Part shown: piece after piece, positions 39,861-47,538 of the stretch
Layout: each line of letters opens with the position of its first letter
Numbering within the stretch: position 1 is the first letter of the stretch
Made by a program: the position numbers and the translations under genes
The notes under the pieces: generated by a model
Told to the model about the DNA's origin: nothing
The model's database searches: none
The model's input: only the letters and a program-made list of their open reading frames with translations
Source of the DNA: Chloroflexota bacterium
Lineage (GTDB): Bacteria > Chloroflexota > Anaerolineae > Promineifilales > Promineifilaceae
Reading direction: 5' to 3'
Length of the DNA: 47,538 bases
NCBI GenBank assembly: GCA_017993775.1
Contig: JAGOMA010000037.1
Span: forward strand, 3,711-51,248

Positions 39861-41414
39861 ATGAAAACGTCAATGCACACCCCCCAACTAATCCAAGATA
39901 TTTTAGACTTCAATATCGGCGAGCATCCTGACAAGATAGCGTTGATCTGCGAAAAGGCGCGGTTGACTTATGCTCAGCTTGACGATATGTCTGGTCGAAT
40001 GGCGGCGGCTTTGCGCCAGAATGGCGTCCAGGATGGTGACCGAATTTTATTCTACTTACTCAACAGCGCAGAGTTGGTAGTAAGTATTTTTGCCTCGCTT
40101 AAAGCAGGCGCCATCTTTTCCGTGCTGGATTATGCCAACACGCCTGAGACACTGCGTCACATCGCCGCCGATTGTGAAGCCGCCGCACTGGTCACTTATG
40201 ACCATCAATGGGCAGCGGTCAGCGGCTTATTAGACGAACTGCCCTCCCTGCGCCTGGCTATCTGTGTTGGCGCGAAGGTTGTGCCTGAGGTGCGTGTATT
40301 GAGCTTTGCCGCGATTCAACAGGATTATCCGCCAGATGCAAAACCCGCAGATCGCATTCCTGATGACCTGGCCTACCTGATTTATACCTCCGGCAGCACC
40401 GGCAAATCCAAAGGAGTCATGGTGACGCATCGCTGTGCCCTTTTTACCTGCGCCAATACGGCTGAGCATTTGGGATTATCGTCGTCTGATATTCACACCA
40501 GCCCACTGCCCCTCTCTTTTAGTCCAGGGATGAATCAACTGTTTCAAACACTGTGGGCAGGAGGCACGTTGATTCTGGAACAGTCATTCACGTACCCGGT
40601 TATGACACTTAAGCGAATGGCGTCTGAAGGCGCAACCAGTTTTGCGGGTGTGCCCACTATTTTGGCGTTGCTGTTAAGCATGGATTTAAGCCGATATGAC
40701 TTAAGCCGATTGCGTTATATCACCAGTATCGGCGCTGCCTTGCCTACGGCTACGATTCAGCAAATAGGCAAAATTTTTCCGGATGTACTGCTTTTCTCGA
40801 CGTATGGCATGGCTGAGGCATCCCATGCCTTGGGATTGGATCCGGCACAAATAGAACAGCGACCGACATCGGTGGGTCGGCCATTCCCCGACACGCAGGC
40901 TTGGGTTGTAGATGAAGAGGGACGGCCGTCGCACACCAACGCCACCGGCGAATTGGTCCTGCGCGGCGGCCACGTGCGCAGCGGTTATTGGAACAACCCC
41001 CAGCTCTCAGCAAAACGATTCCGCCCCGCCCCACTCCCCGGAGAACAAGTCTGTTTTACCGGTGACATCTTTCGCATTGATGAGCAAGGCTATTTTTATT
41101 TCCTCGGCCGCAGTGACGAAATCATCAAAAGCGGCGCCAAGAAAGTTGTTCCCAGAGAAATCGAAAATGCGCTGCATAATCTGCCTGGTGTTCTTGATGC
41201 GGCGGCCGTGGGCATCCCCGACCCCCTGCTGGGGCACGTCATCAAAGCCTTTGTCGTGTTAGATGAGCCGACACGCGCCACCTTGACCACACACGACATC
41301 TTAACACATTGCCGCCAAACACTGGAAGAGTTCAAGGTGCCACGCCAAATAGAGATCAGAGACAGCCTACCTAAGACACCCAGCGGTAAACATATTAAAA
41401 CTCAGCTACTTTAA
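39861..41414 (+). CDS. Acyl/aminoacyl adenylate-forming ligase
   Basis: 517 residues of the AMP-binding superfamily: P-loop YIYTSGSTGKSKG, FSTYGMAEASHAL, GYWNNPQ, GDIFRIDEQGYFYFLGRSDEIIKSGAKKV and the C-terminal PKTPSGKHIK with the catalytic Lys. The acyl-CoA synthetase and NRPS adenylation enzymes share these. With a carrier protein two genes on, it probably loads an acyl or amino acid onto the carrier thiol. The substrate pocket cannot be read by eye. Confidence 0.9.
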   Translation: MKTSMHTPQLIQDILDFNIGEHPDKIALICEKARLTYAQLDDMSGRMAAALRQNGVQDGDRILFYLLNSAELVVSIFASLKAGAIFSVLDYANTPETLRHIAADCEAAALVTYDHQWAAVSGLLDELPSLRLAICVGAKVVPEVRVLSFAAIQQDYPPDAKPADRIPDDLAYLIYTSGSTGKSKGVMVTHRCALFTCANTAEHLGLSSSDIHTSPLPLSFSPGMNQLFQTLWAGGTLILEQSFTYPVMTLKRMASEGATSFAGVPTILALLLSMDLSRYDLSRLRYITSIGAALPTATIQQIGKIFPDVLLFSTYGMAEASHALGLDPAQIEQRPTSVGRPFPDTQAWVVDEEGRPSHTNATGELVLRGGHVRSGYWNNPQLSAKRFRPAPLPGEQVCFTGDIFRIDEQGYFYFLGRSDEIIKSGAKKVVPREIENALHNLPGVLDAAAVGIPDPLLGHVIKAFVVLDEPTRATLTTHDILTHCRQTLEEFKVPRQIEIRDSLPKTPSGKHIKTQLL

Positions 41415-41435
41415 AACTGTGAGGAGAACTCCAAA

Positions 41436-42113
41436 ATGGAAAAAGTCGTTATTTTTGGCACATCAGCCGCCGCAACCCTCAGCTACTTTTGCCTGACCCA
41501 TGACTCACCGTACGAGGTCGTGGGCTTTACTGTGGATCAAAGCTACATCAAGGAAGACAATTTTCACGGGCTGCCTGTCGTACCATTTGAGGATATTGAA
41601 ACCATATTTCCCCCAAACGCATACAAAATGCTGGTCGCCATTTATGCCAGCCGCATTAACAAAACCAGAGCGGAAAAATACCATCAGGCCAAAGCCAGAG
41701 GGTATGAATTAATTAGCTATGTTAGTTCAAAAGCCATCACCTGGCCCGACCTGCTCATTGGCGACAACTGTTTCATCGGCGAAGGCACTATCTGTAGGCC
41801 ATTTCTGGAAATTAGAAACAACGTCATGATCATGGCCGGTGCATTTCTGGGGCATGACGCAGTTATTAAAGAACATTGCTTCATCGCTTCGCGGGCGACA
41901 CTTCTAGGGGCGGTTACCGTAGAACCGTACTGCGCGGTGGGAGCAAATGCCACAATTCTAGACGGCGTTACCGTGGCGCAAGGGTGTGTCATCGGCGCCG
42001 GTTCCGTCATTCACGAAAACACGCAAGAAAAAGGTGTATACCGGGTCACTCCCCCAACGCGCCTGCCAGTACCCAGCGATAAGTTGGAGCATATTCTTTT
42101 TAGGGGGCAATGA
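41436..42113 (+). CDS. NeuD/PglD-like sugar acyltransferase (left-handed beta helix)
   Basis: 225 residues. An N-terminal Rossmann-like domain (KVVIFGTSAAATLSYFCL) is followed by hexapeptide repeats (LLIGDNCFIGEGTICRPFLEIRNNVMIMAGAFLGHDAVIKEHCFIASRATLLGAVTVEPYCAVGANATILDGVTV). This is the PglD/NeuD type, which acylates amino sugars. It would act on a 4-amino sugar made by the DegT enzyme. It overlaps the carrier gene by 4 nt. Confidence 0.87.
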   Translation: MEKVVIFGTSAAATLSYFCLTHDSPYEVVGFTVDQSYIKEDNFHGLPVVPFEDIETIFPPNAYKMLVAIYASRINKTRAEKYHQAKARGYELISYVSSKAITWPDLLIGDNCFIGEGTICRPFLEIRNNVMIMAGAFLGHDAVIKEHCFIASRATLLGAVTVEPYCAVGANATILDGVTVAQGCVIGAGSVIHENTQEKGVYRVTPPTRLPVPSDKLEHILFRGQ

Positions 42114-42352
42114 TGAGCGCCAAACAAACGATTCGAGATTTTTTAAGCACCCTCACTCAACGAGATATACAAATTGGAGACGATGATTCATTATTAGCTA
42201 CGAAGCTGCTTGATTCGCTCAAAGTAATCGAGCTAATTGTATTTCTGGAAAGCCAATTCAACGTGGAATTCGATAGCGACGATCTGACGCCCGATAATCT
42301 GGATACCATCAATGCTCTCGTCGGTTTGCTGGAGAGCAAGGGGGGCGTGTGA
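42110..42352 (+). CDS. Acyl/aminoacyl carrier protein
   Basis: 80 residues with LLDSLKVIELIVFLESQFNVEFDSDDL, the carrier-protein helix II with the phosphopantetheine Ser in D-S-L. It is acidic and helical, as usual. It overlaps the NeuD-like gene upstream and the WbqC gene downstream, so it belongs to this cassette and is not the fatty-acid ACP. It should carry the group activated by the ligase at 39861. Confidence 0.9.
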   Translation: MMSAKQTIRDFLSTLTQRDIQIGDDDSLLATKLLDSLKVIELIVFLESQFNVEFDSDDLTPDNLDTINALVGLLESKGGV

Positions 42353-43104
42353 AGCTGGCAGCCATGCAGCCCTACTTCTTCCCTTATCTTGGCTATTTTG
42401 ACCTGATGAACCAGGTGGATGTCTGGCTTGTTTACGATGCAGCGCAATACATACGCCATGGCTGGGTCAATCGCAATCGCATCTTACACGCTGCTACTGG
42501 CTGGCAATACATCCTTGTACCCTTGAAAAAACATGCCTATACAACGCCAATTAACCAGGTTGAGATTGCCAATGAAATAGATTGGCAAACGCGAATCTTC
42601 AAACAATTGCGGCATTATCACATGGACGCGCCCTATTACGCCGAAGTAATCAATTGGTTGGTAGACTGTTTTGACACTGCCGAAAACAACCTGGCGCGTC
42701 TGAACGTGGAACTCTTCCGAAGAACCTGCCGCCGTCTGTCCATTGAAAAGCCAATCTATGTATTTTCAGACATGGATTTACCGGTGAGACAACATTCGAG
42801 TCCGCAGGATTTGGCCTTACAGCTTTGTGTGGCAATGGGGGCTCGTGAGTATCTCAACCCGCCAGGCGGCGCGGGCTTGTATGATGTTGAACAATTTGCC
42901 GCCCACGGGATACGCCTGGCCATCCAAAAGTTTGTCAATATGCCTTACGCCTGCGGTCGATTCCAGCATGAGCCGGCGCTCTCGATTATTGACGTGATGA
43001 TGTGGAATTCACCCGCAGAGATTGGGTGTTATCTGAATATATACCGCGAATCACACATGCTGCCAAAGGAAAATTATGCAACAGTTAGCCCTGCTCGACA
43101 GTAA
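42349..43104 (+). CDS. WbqC-family protein
   Basis: 251 residues from a GTG at 42349 that overlaps the carrier stop. LAAMQPYFFPYLGYFDLMNQVDVWLVYDAAQYIRHGWVNRNRIL...YILVPLKK...PINQVEI is the WbqC signature. WbqC proteins occur in O-antigen loci making N-acylglycyl-type 4-amino sugars, but their chemistry is not settled; a carrier-dependent transfer is plausible. The last 29 nt overlap the aminotransferase gene. Confidence 0.88.
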   Translation: MKLAAMQPYFFPYLGYFDLMNQVDVWLVYDAAQYIRHGWVNRNRILHAATGWQYILVPLKKHAYTTPINQVEIANEIDWQTRIFKQLRHYHMDAPYYAEVINWLVDCFDTAENNLARLNVELFRRTCRRLSIEKPIYVFSDMDLPVRQHSSPQDLALQLCVAMGAREYLNPPGGAGLYDVEQFAAHGIRLAIQKFVNMPYACGRFQHEPALSIIDVMMWNSPAEIGCYLNIYRESHMLPKENYATVSPARQ

Positions 43105-44293
43105 ACCTGCTTTTGCTGCGCCACTCCACGTTGGGCGCCCCAATATTGGCGACCGCGAGTTGTTCATGGCTTATGCCAACCAGATATTTGACACCCGCTG
43201 GTTGAGCAATCAGGGGCCGCTTGTAAGAAAATTCAAGCAGGCGTTGTGTGACTACTTAGGCGTTAAACATTGTATTCCAGTGTGTAACGCTACTGTAGGT
43301 CTGGAGATCGCCATTCGCGCATTAGGGATGCAGGGTGAAGTGATTGTGCCCTCTTTTACCTTTGTGGCTACTGCTCATGCGCTGCAATGGCAAGGCATTA
43401 CGCCGGTGTTTGCCGATATTGACCCCGTTACCCACAACCTGGACCCCTATTCAGTGGAGAAACTCATTACGCCGCGTACAACGGGTATTATTGGGGTGCA
43501 TTTGTGGGGACGGCCGTCTGATGTAGTCGGGTTAGAGCGCCTGGCCTCACAATACAATCTGAAGCTGATGTATGATGCCGCCCACGCATTTGGCTGTAGT
43601 TATCGGGGACAAATGATTGGTAATTTTGGCGATGCCGAAGTATTCAGCTTTCATGCCACAAAATTCTTCAACACCTTTGAGGGTGGGGCCATCGTGACCA
43701 ACGATCCTGAGCTGGCAGCCCGCATACAATTAATGACCAATTTTGGCTTTAGTGGCTACGATGAGGTAGACAGTATTGGCACCAATGGCAAAATGACGGA
43801 GGTTTCCGCCGCCATGGGATTGACCAATTTCCACTCTATAGACGATTTCATTCGCGCCAACCGGCGCAATTATCAGCAGTATCAACGAGAATTTGCTGAC
43901 ATTCCGGGAATCACCCTGCTCCCCCATGACCTGGAAGAACGTCGTAATTTCCAGTACCTCATTGTAGAGGTAGATGCCCAGCAGAGTGGGATCAGTCGTG
44001 ACGCGCTGGTGCAGGTGCTCCATGCGGAAAATGTGCTGGCCAGGCGCTATTTCTGGCCCGGTTGTCATCGGGTTGAGCCATATCGGACTCTATATCCAGG
44101 GGCTGTCCGGCATTTGCCTTGCACGGAACAGGTTGCGGAGCGGGTGATGGCGTTGCCTACGGGAACGGCCGTTGGCGAATATGAAATTGCGATTATTGGC
44201 GATATTGTACGAACGGCCGTAGCCAACGCCCATTCACTACGCAAAGAAGCACATCACGCATTCTGGGCAGAAACCACGTTACAACTCGCCTAA
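43076..44293 (+). CDS. DegT/DnrJ/EryC1-family sugar aminotransferase
   Basis: 405 residues. NATVGLEIAIRALG, EVIVPSFTFVATAHALQWQGITPVFADID, AAHAFG and FSFHATKFFNTFEGGAIVTND (PLP Lys in HATK) form the PLP-dependent fold of sugar-nucleotide aminotransferases. It would make a 4-amino (or 3-amino) sugar nucleotide from a keto sugar. The needed dehydratase is not in the window. It overlaps the WbqC gene by 29 nt. Confidence 0.92.
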   Translation: MQQLALLDSKPAFAAPLHVGRPNIGDRELFMAYANQIFDTRWLSNQGPLVRKFKQALCDYLGVKHCIPVCNATVGLEIAIRALGMQGEVIVPSFTFVATAHALQWQGITPVFADIDPVTHNLDPYSVEKLITPRTTGIIGVHLWGRPSDVVGLERLASQYNLKLMYDAAHAFGCSYRGQMIGNFGDAEVFSFHATKFFNTFEGGAIVTNDPELAARIQLMTNFGFSGYDEVDSIGTNGKMTEVSAAMGLTNFHSIDDFIRANRRNYQQYQREFADIPGITLLPHDLEERRNFQYLIVEVDAQQSGISRDALVQVLHAENVLARRYFWPGCHRVEPYRTLYPGAVRHLPCTEQVAERVMALPTGTAVGEYEIAIIGDIVRTAVANAHSLRKEAHHAFWAETTLQLA

Positions 44294-44305
44294 AAAAGTT
44301 TGCCA

Positions 44306-45022
44306 ATGGTTAACCCAATTTTTACCAAGTATGCTGGCAAAACGCGCTCGCTATTTCGCTTACTACCCAGCGCAATACATGCACTGGGCAAACCCAAACT
44401 GTTTTGCATCGGACGCAATAAAACCGGCACCACTTCTCTGGCAAAAGCTTTGCGCGATTTAGACCTGATTGTCGGTGAGCAGTGGTTGACCGAAAGCCTG
44501 GTGCAAGATTGGGCACAGCGAGATTTTCGCCGCCTCTTTTGGTATTGCCACACAGCGCAAGCATTTCAAGATGCCCCATTCAGTTGGCCATTCACCTTCC
44601 AAGCCTTAGACCAAAAGTTCCCAGACAGCAAATTCATTTTAACTGTTCGCCACACACCCGAACAATGGTATGAATCCTTGACAAGCTATCACGCGAAATT
44701 GTTCGGAAATGAATCCTTTCCTGAATCGCAAGATTTGCGTAACGCCCAATATATTCGCTCCGGCTACGCCTATGAAGTCAATCGGCTGTTATATACTACG
44801 CCTGATGACGACCCCTACAACAAGGAGATATTGATCGCCAGCTATAATGCCCATAATGACAGCGTTCAGGAATATTTTCGCCACCGACCAGACGATTTAC
44901 TGCTGCTCAATGTAGCCGAGCCAGGGGCTTACAGCCAGCTTTGCCAATTCCTGGGAAAACCATATACAGGTCAAATATTCCCTTGGGAGAATAAAACTAC
45001 CGATGTAAAAAAACGTCAGTAA
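44306..45022 (+). CDS. Sulfotransferase-like P-loop protein
   Basis: 238 residues. LFCIGRNKTGTTSLAKALRDL is a 5'-phosphosulfate loop of the Sulfotransfer type, and FILTVRHTPEQWYESLTSY is the matching 3' site. The architecture fits a PAPS-dependent sulfotransferase family seen with capsule genes. The first start candidate is TTG at 44300, six bases earlier; no clear RBS decides. It may sulfate the same polymer as the enzyme at 31296. Confidence 0.8.
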   Translation: MVNPIFTKYAGKTRSLFRLLPSAIHALGKPKLFCIGRNKTGTTSLAKALRDLDLIVGEQWLTESLVQDWAQRDFRRLFWYCHTAQAFQDAPFSWPFTFQALDQKFPDSKFILTVRHTPEQWYESLTSYHAKLFGNESFPESQDLRNAQYIRSGYAYEVNRLLYTTPDDDPYNKEILIASYNAHNDSVQEYFRHRPDDLLLLNVAEPGAYSQLCQFLGKPYTGQIFPWENKTTDVKKRQ

Positions 45023-45062
45023 GTTAAAAATTGTCCCAGACATTGCCCTAAACAAAAGCTAA

Positions 45063-46520
45063 ATGACCCTGCTCCAACGCAGTATCACCTCTTCCGTCTA
45101 CAATATCGCGGCCAACTTAGTCACTCTGGTCACGGGATTGTTCGGCTCTATCATGCTCATGCGTTTGTTAGAGCCGCAACTCTTCGGCACGTTTGCCCTC
45201 GCCACCACAATTATTCAGATAACGCTCCCATTACCCAATTTCGGTTTTGCCCCAGCCTTTTTAAACCGTACCGGCAGCGAAGGCATTACCGAAGAAATCC
45301 TACGCGTCCATTTTACGCTCAAGCTTCTTTTGAGCCTGATATGGGCCGTGGTATTGGGCCTCGGCGTAAGGTTGTTTGCCCCAGCTAACACTCTCTGGCT
45401 CTTTGGCGTCCTCATTCTTACCACGTTTTTCTCCATGCAAACGGCCACAATCACTATTTTGCTCACGCGCCAGGTTCGTTTTCAACGCCTGGCACTGGCG
45501 CAAGCGATGAGCGCCATTGCCAGGTCAATCATTCCGATTATCCTGGCGTATCGCGGCTGGGGTTTGTGGGCGCTGGTGAGTGGCAATATCGCCTCAACGA
45601 TTGTCAGCATCTTACTGCTCTATATCATTTCCCCGGTGTGGCGGCCACGATTAGGGTGGTCACAAGAGTTGGTGGACTATTTCATCAAATTCGGCAGCAA
45701 AGTGCTGGGGACATCACTGCTCTTAGAGGCTTTGGATCGGGTGGATGATCTTTGGACGGGCATCGTATTGGGCGAAAAAGCGCTGGGGTTTTACGATAAA
45801 GCCTACGGCTTTGCCACCTACCCGCGGCAAGTGATAACCGTCCCGCTTGTCCAGGTGGTGAGTGGGACATACGCGGAGTTGCTGCCGCACCGGCAACGCC
45901 TTTCCCTCGCATTTTCGTGGGTTAATATGTTGATGACCCGGGCCAACTTTTGGATCGCGGCGTTACTGTGGCTGGTTGCACCGGAATTCATCCGGTTGTT
46001 CTTAGGTAGCAACTGGCTGCCCATGTTAGACGCCTTTCGCCTGATGCTGATTTATACCATGTTTGATCCCATCAAAACGATGATTGGTTCTTTGCTTATC
46101 CTGGCCGATGCCTCGCCACGTGTCATCCGCGCCAGGCTCATTCAATTAGGCGTCCTGATTGCCGGACTGTTCACCCTAGGGCCACGGTTAGGTATTGCCG
46201 GCGTCGCGCTGGCGGTGAATATTATGCTGGTCACAGGAATGATCATTTTGTATGCGGAAGCGCGCCGTTTTGTAGATTTTTCACTCCGGCAAGCTTTGGT
46301 CGTTCCCACCATGTCGCTAGGATTAGGTTTATTTGCCGTGCAGCAAACATTGGCTTTCATGGATGTGGCCGGGAATGATTGGTTAAACAGTTTCATTAAA
46401 GTGGGAGTGTTCTCATTGGTGTATGTCAGTGTCCTGGTGGGCGCCGAACGCAAACAATTGCGGCATGTGTTCCGGTATACGCTGACTGTGTTACGTAAAC
46501 AGCCTGTCTTCCCTGCATGA
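45063..46520 (+). CDS. Wzx-type polysaccharide flippase (MATE-like)
   Basis: 485 residues with twelve or more hydrophobic segments, beginning SSVYNIAANLVTLVTGLFGSIMLMRLLEPQLFGTFALATTIIQ, typical of the polysaccharide transporter (PST/MVF) family. It should flip the lipid-linked repeat unit outward for the polymerase at 33334. It starts 40 nt after the sulfotransferase-like gene and probably shares its transcript. Confidence 0.9.
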   Translation: MTLLQRSITSSVYNIAANLVTLVTGLFGSIMLMRLLEPQLFGTFALATTIIQITLPLPNFGFAPAFLNRTGSEGITEEILRVHFTLKLLLSLIWAVVLGLGVRLFAPANTLWLFGVLILTTFFSMQTATITILLTRQVRFQRLALAQAMSAIARSIIPIILAYRGWGLWALVSGNIASTIVSILLLYIISPVWRPRLGWSQELVDYFIKFGSKVLGTSLLLEALDRVDDLWTGIVLGEKALGFYDKAYGFATYPRQVITVPLVQVVSGTYAELLPHRQRLSLAFSWVNMLMTRANFWIAALLWLVAPEFIRLFLGSNWLPMLDAFRLMLIYTMFDPIKTMIGSLLILADASPRVIRARLIQLGVLIAGLFTLGPRLGIAGVALAVNIMLVTGMIILYAEARRFVDFSLRQALVVPTMSLGLGLFAVQQTLAFMDVAGNDWLNSFIKVGVFSLVYVSVLVGAERKQLRHVFRYTLTVLRKQPVFPA

Positions 46521-46539
46521 AATTCCGAAAGAGGTGGTT

Positions 46540-47526
46540 ATGTCCCTGGACACCGCAGAAATTAAAAAAAGAATCAATGACTCTTATGAATTGCCGAACA
46601 CCGTGTTAGAGAATGTTCCCGACCCGGTTGTCACTGTACGCATTTACACCTATCAGCATGGGCCTTATATCAGAGACTGCATTGAAGGGGTCTTAGCCCA
46701 GCGAACTACCTATCCTTTTGAGTGTATCATTGGAGAAGATTTCAGCACTGACGGGACGCGGGAAATCGTTTTTGAGTATGCCCGGCGTTTTCCGCACATC
46801 ATTCGAGTGATCACGGCGGACTATAACGTGGGCGGGAAGGCCAATGTGCGCCGATGCGCCGAACGCACACGCGGCAAATATGTTGCGCTTTGTGAAGGGG
46901 ATGATTACTGGATTAGCCCACTAAAACTACAGCGACAGGTTGAATTGATGGAAGCGAGCCCAGATGTTTCTTTCTGTTTCCACAATGCGTTTATTATCCA
47001 CGTGGACACAGCGGGCACGCTGTTGTATTACCCGACGGCCATCAAACCAAGGCTTAACTTTGCAGAGGCGGCACAAATTTCCACTCCTACGGGGAGCGTC
47101 TTGGCGCGCAATGATGTGCTTGCCACCCTGCCAGAGTGGCGCGACAAGGTCATTTGGCAAGATTTGCTGTTTCGTCTGTGGTGCGCCCACCAGGGAAAAC
47201 TGGCATATGTCGATGCGGTGATGTCTGTCTACCGAATTCACGGGACGAGTATGTCAGCCAACGCTTTGCGCTCGCGCCAGACTACATATGAGAATGAGGC
47301 TTTCTTGTATGAACAGTTGGATAAAGAGACGAATTATGAGTATACGGCCGTTCTACAAACTCAATTACAACGGGTGGAGGCGAATACACGGCATCACCAG
47401 TTGGGCAAACTGTACTATCTCTTGCATCCGCAAAAGGCAATACAAGAGGCATGGAGATATGTCACTGTTTTGCAGCGCATAAGAAGTGTAATTTTCTATG
47501 GACACCAGAACCGGGCAGTAAGGTGA
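46540..47526 (+). CDS. GT2-family glycosyltransferase
   Basis: 328 residues from the ATG at 46540, preceded by GAGG (46531-46534). VTVRIYTYQHGPYIRDCIEGVLAQRTTYPFECIIGED, then DGTREIVFEYARRFPHIIRVITADYNVGGKANVRRC, GKYVALCEGDDYW (DxD-type metal site) and HGTSMSANALRSR fit a GT-A fold family 2 enzyme. It closes the visible part of the locus; only 12 bases follow in the window. Confidence 0.88.
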   Translation: MSLDTAEIKKRINDSYELPNTVLENVPDPVVTVRIYTYQHGPYIRDCIEGVLAQRTTYPFECIIGEDFSTDGTREIVFEYARRFPHIIRVITADYNVGGKANVRRCAERTRGKYVALCEGDDYWISPLKLQRQVELMEASPDVSFCFHNAFIIHVDTAGTLLYYPTAIKPRLNFAEAAQISTPTGSVLARNDVLATLPEWRDKVIWQDLLFRLWCAHQGKLAYVDAVMSVYRIHGTSMSANALRSRQTTYENEAFLYEQLDKETNYEYTAVLQTQLQRVEANTRHHQLGKLYYLLHPQKAIQEAWRYVTVLQRIRSVIFYGHQNRAVR

Positions 47527-47538
47527 GATTATCTTTTA

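Overview
The window reads as a chromosomal stretch of a mesophilic, filament- or biofilm-forming member of the Chloroflexota (Anaerolineae/Promineifilum-like; inferred from gene families, intergenic style and a very abundant ACGGCCGT palindrome, not from a marker gene). No rRNA, tRNA, CRISPR array or integrase was seen. Gene density is high, with many 1-30 nt overlaps.

Region A (1-14369, all +) is a thiol/arsenic island. It starts with the 3' part of an FmdE-like gene, a 4Fe-4S protein, a glutaredoxin, a DUF169 protein, a CDF metal exporter and a small CPKC thioredoxin. A disulfide-handling trio follows (thioredoxin-VKOR fusion, CcdA, membrane thioredoxin-like protein). Next comes an operon of a GcvH-like lipoyl protein, two DGC-domain proteins, an OsmC protein and a small thioredoxin. 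Then come arsR, arsD and a tandem-ATPase arsA, a BrnT/BrnA toxin-antitoxin pair, an FmdB/DUF1462-like/MIP18 trio, a second arsR, an ArsR-ArsC fusion and a metallophosphoesterase. No arsenite pump (ArsB/Acr3) is present. A shared 16-bp dyad, TTCAA-N6-TTGAA, overlaps the -10 box with identical geometry at three promoters, recurs before arsD, and has a variant before arsR-arsC. It ties the lipoyl/DGC operon to the arsenic regulators.

Region B (14373-25001, all -) is a respiratory molybdoenzyme operon. It encodes a Tat-exported four-cluster ferredoxin, an NrfD membrane subunit, a large Tat-exported molybdopterin catalytic subunit (TtrA/SrdA-like by appearance), a 56-residue TatA, an FmdE protein, a small nucleotidyltransferase pair and a CMD-family protein. 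It ends with a PhnD-type lipoprotein, a sensor kinase and a NarL-type regulator. The substrate is unresolved: tetrathionate, selenate, arsenate or arsenite. Proximity to the ars genes makes arsenic worth testing.

Region C (25002-26312) holds an apparent ORF-less group II intron of about 0.7 kb, recognised by its GTGCG 5' end, domain V with a GAAA loop, and a CCCGAC 3' end.

Region D (26313-47526, all +) begins with a kinase-receiver-LuxR fusion that has a nidogen-like extracellular domain. An exopolysaccharide locus follows: BY-kinase, two sulfotransferases, TPR protein, Wzy-like polymerase, glycosyltransferases, a GT4/initiating phosphoglycosyltransferase fusion, Wzx flippase and a GT2. Within it lies a cassette of adenylate-forming ligase, NeuD-like acyltransferase, acyl carrier protein, WbqC and DegT aminotransferase that looks like N-(amino)acyl amino-sugar synthesis. 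Two promoters in this locus share an operator-like block, suggesting co-regulation.
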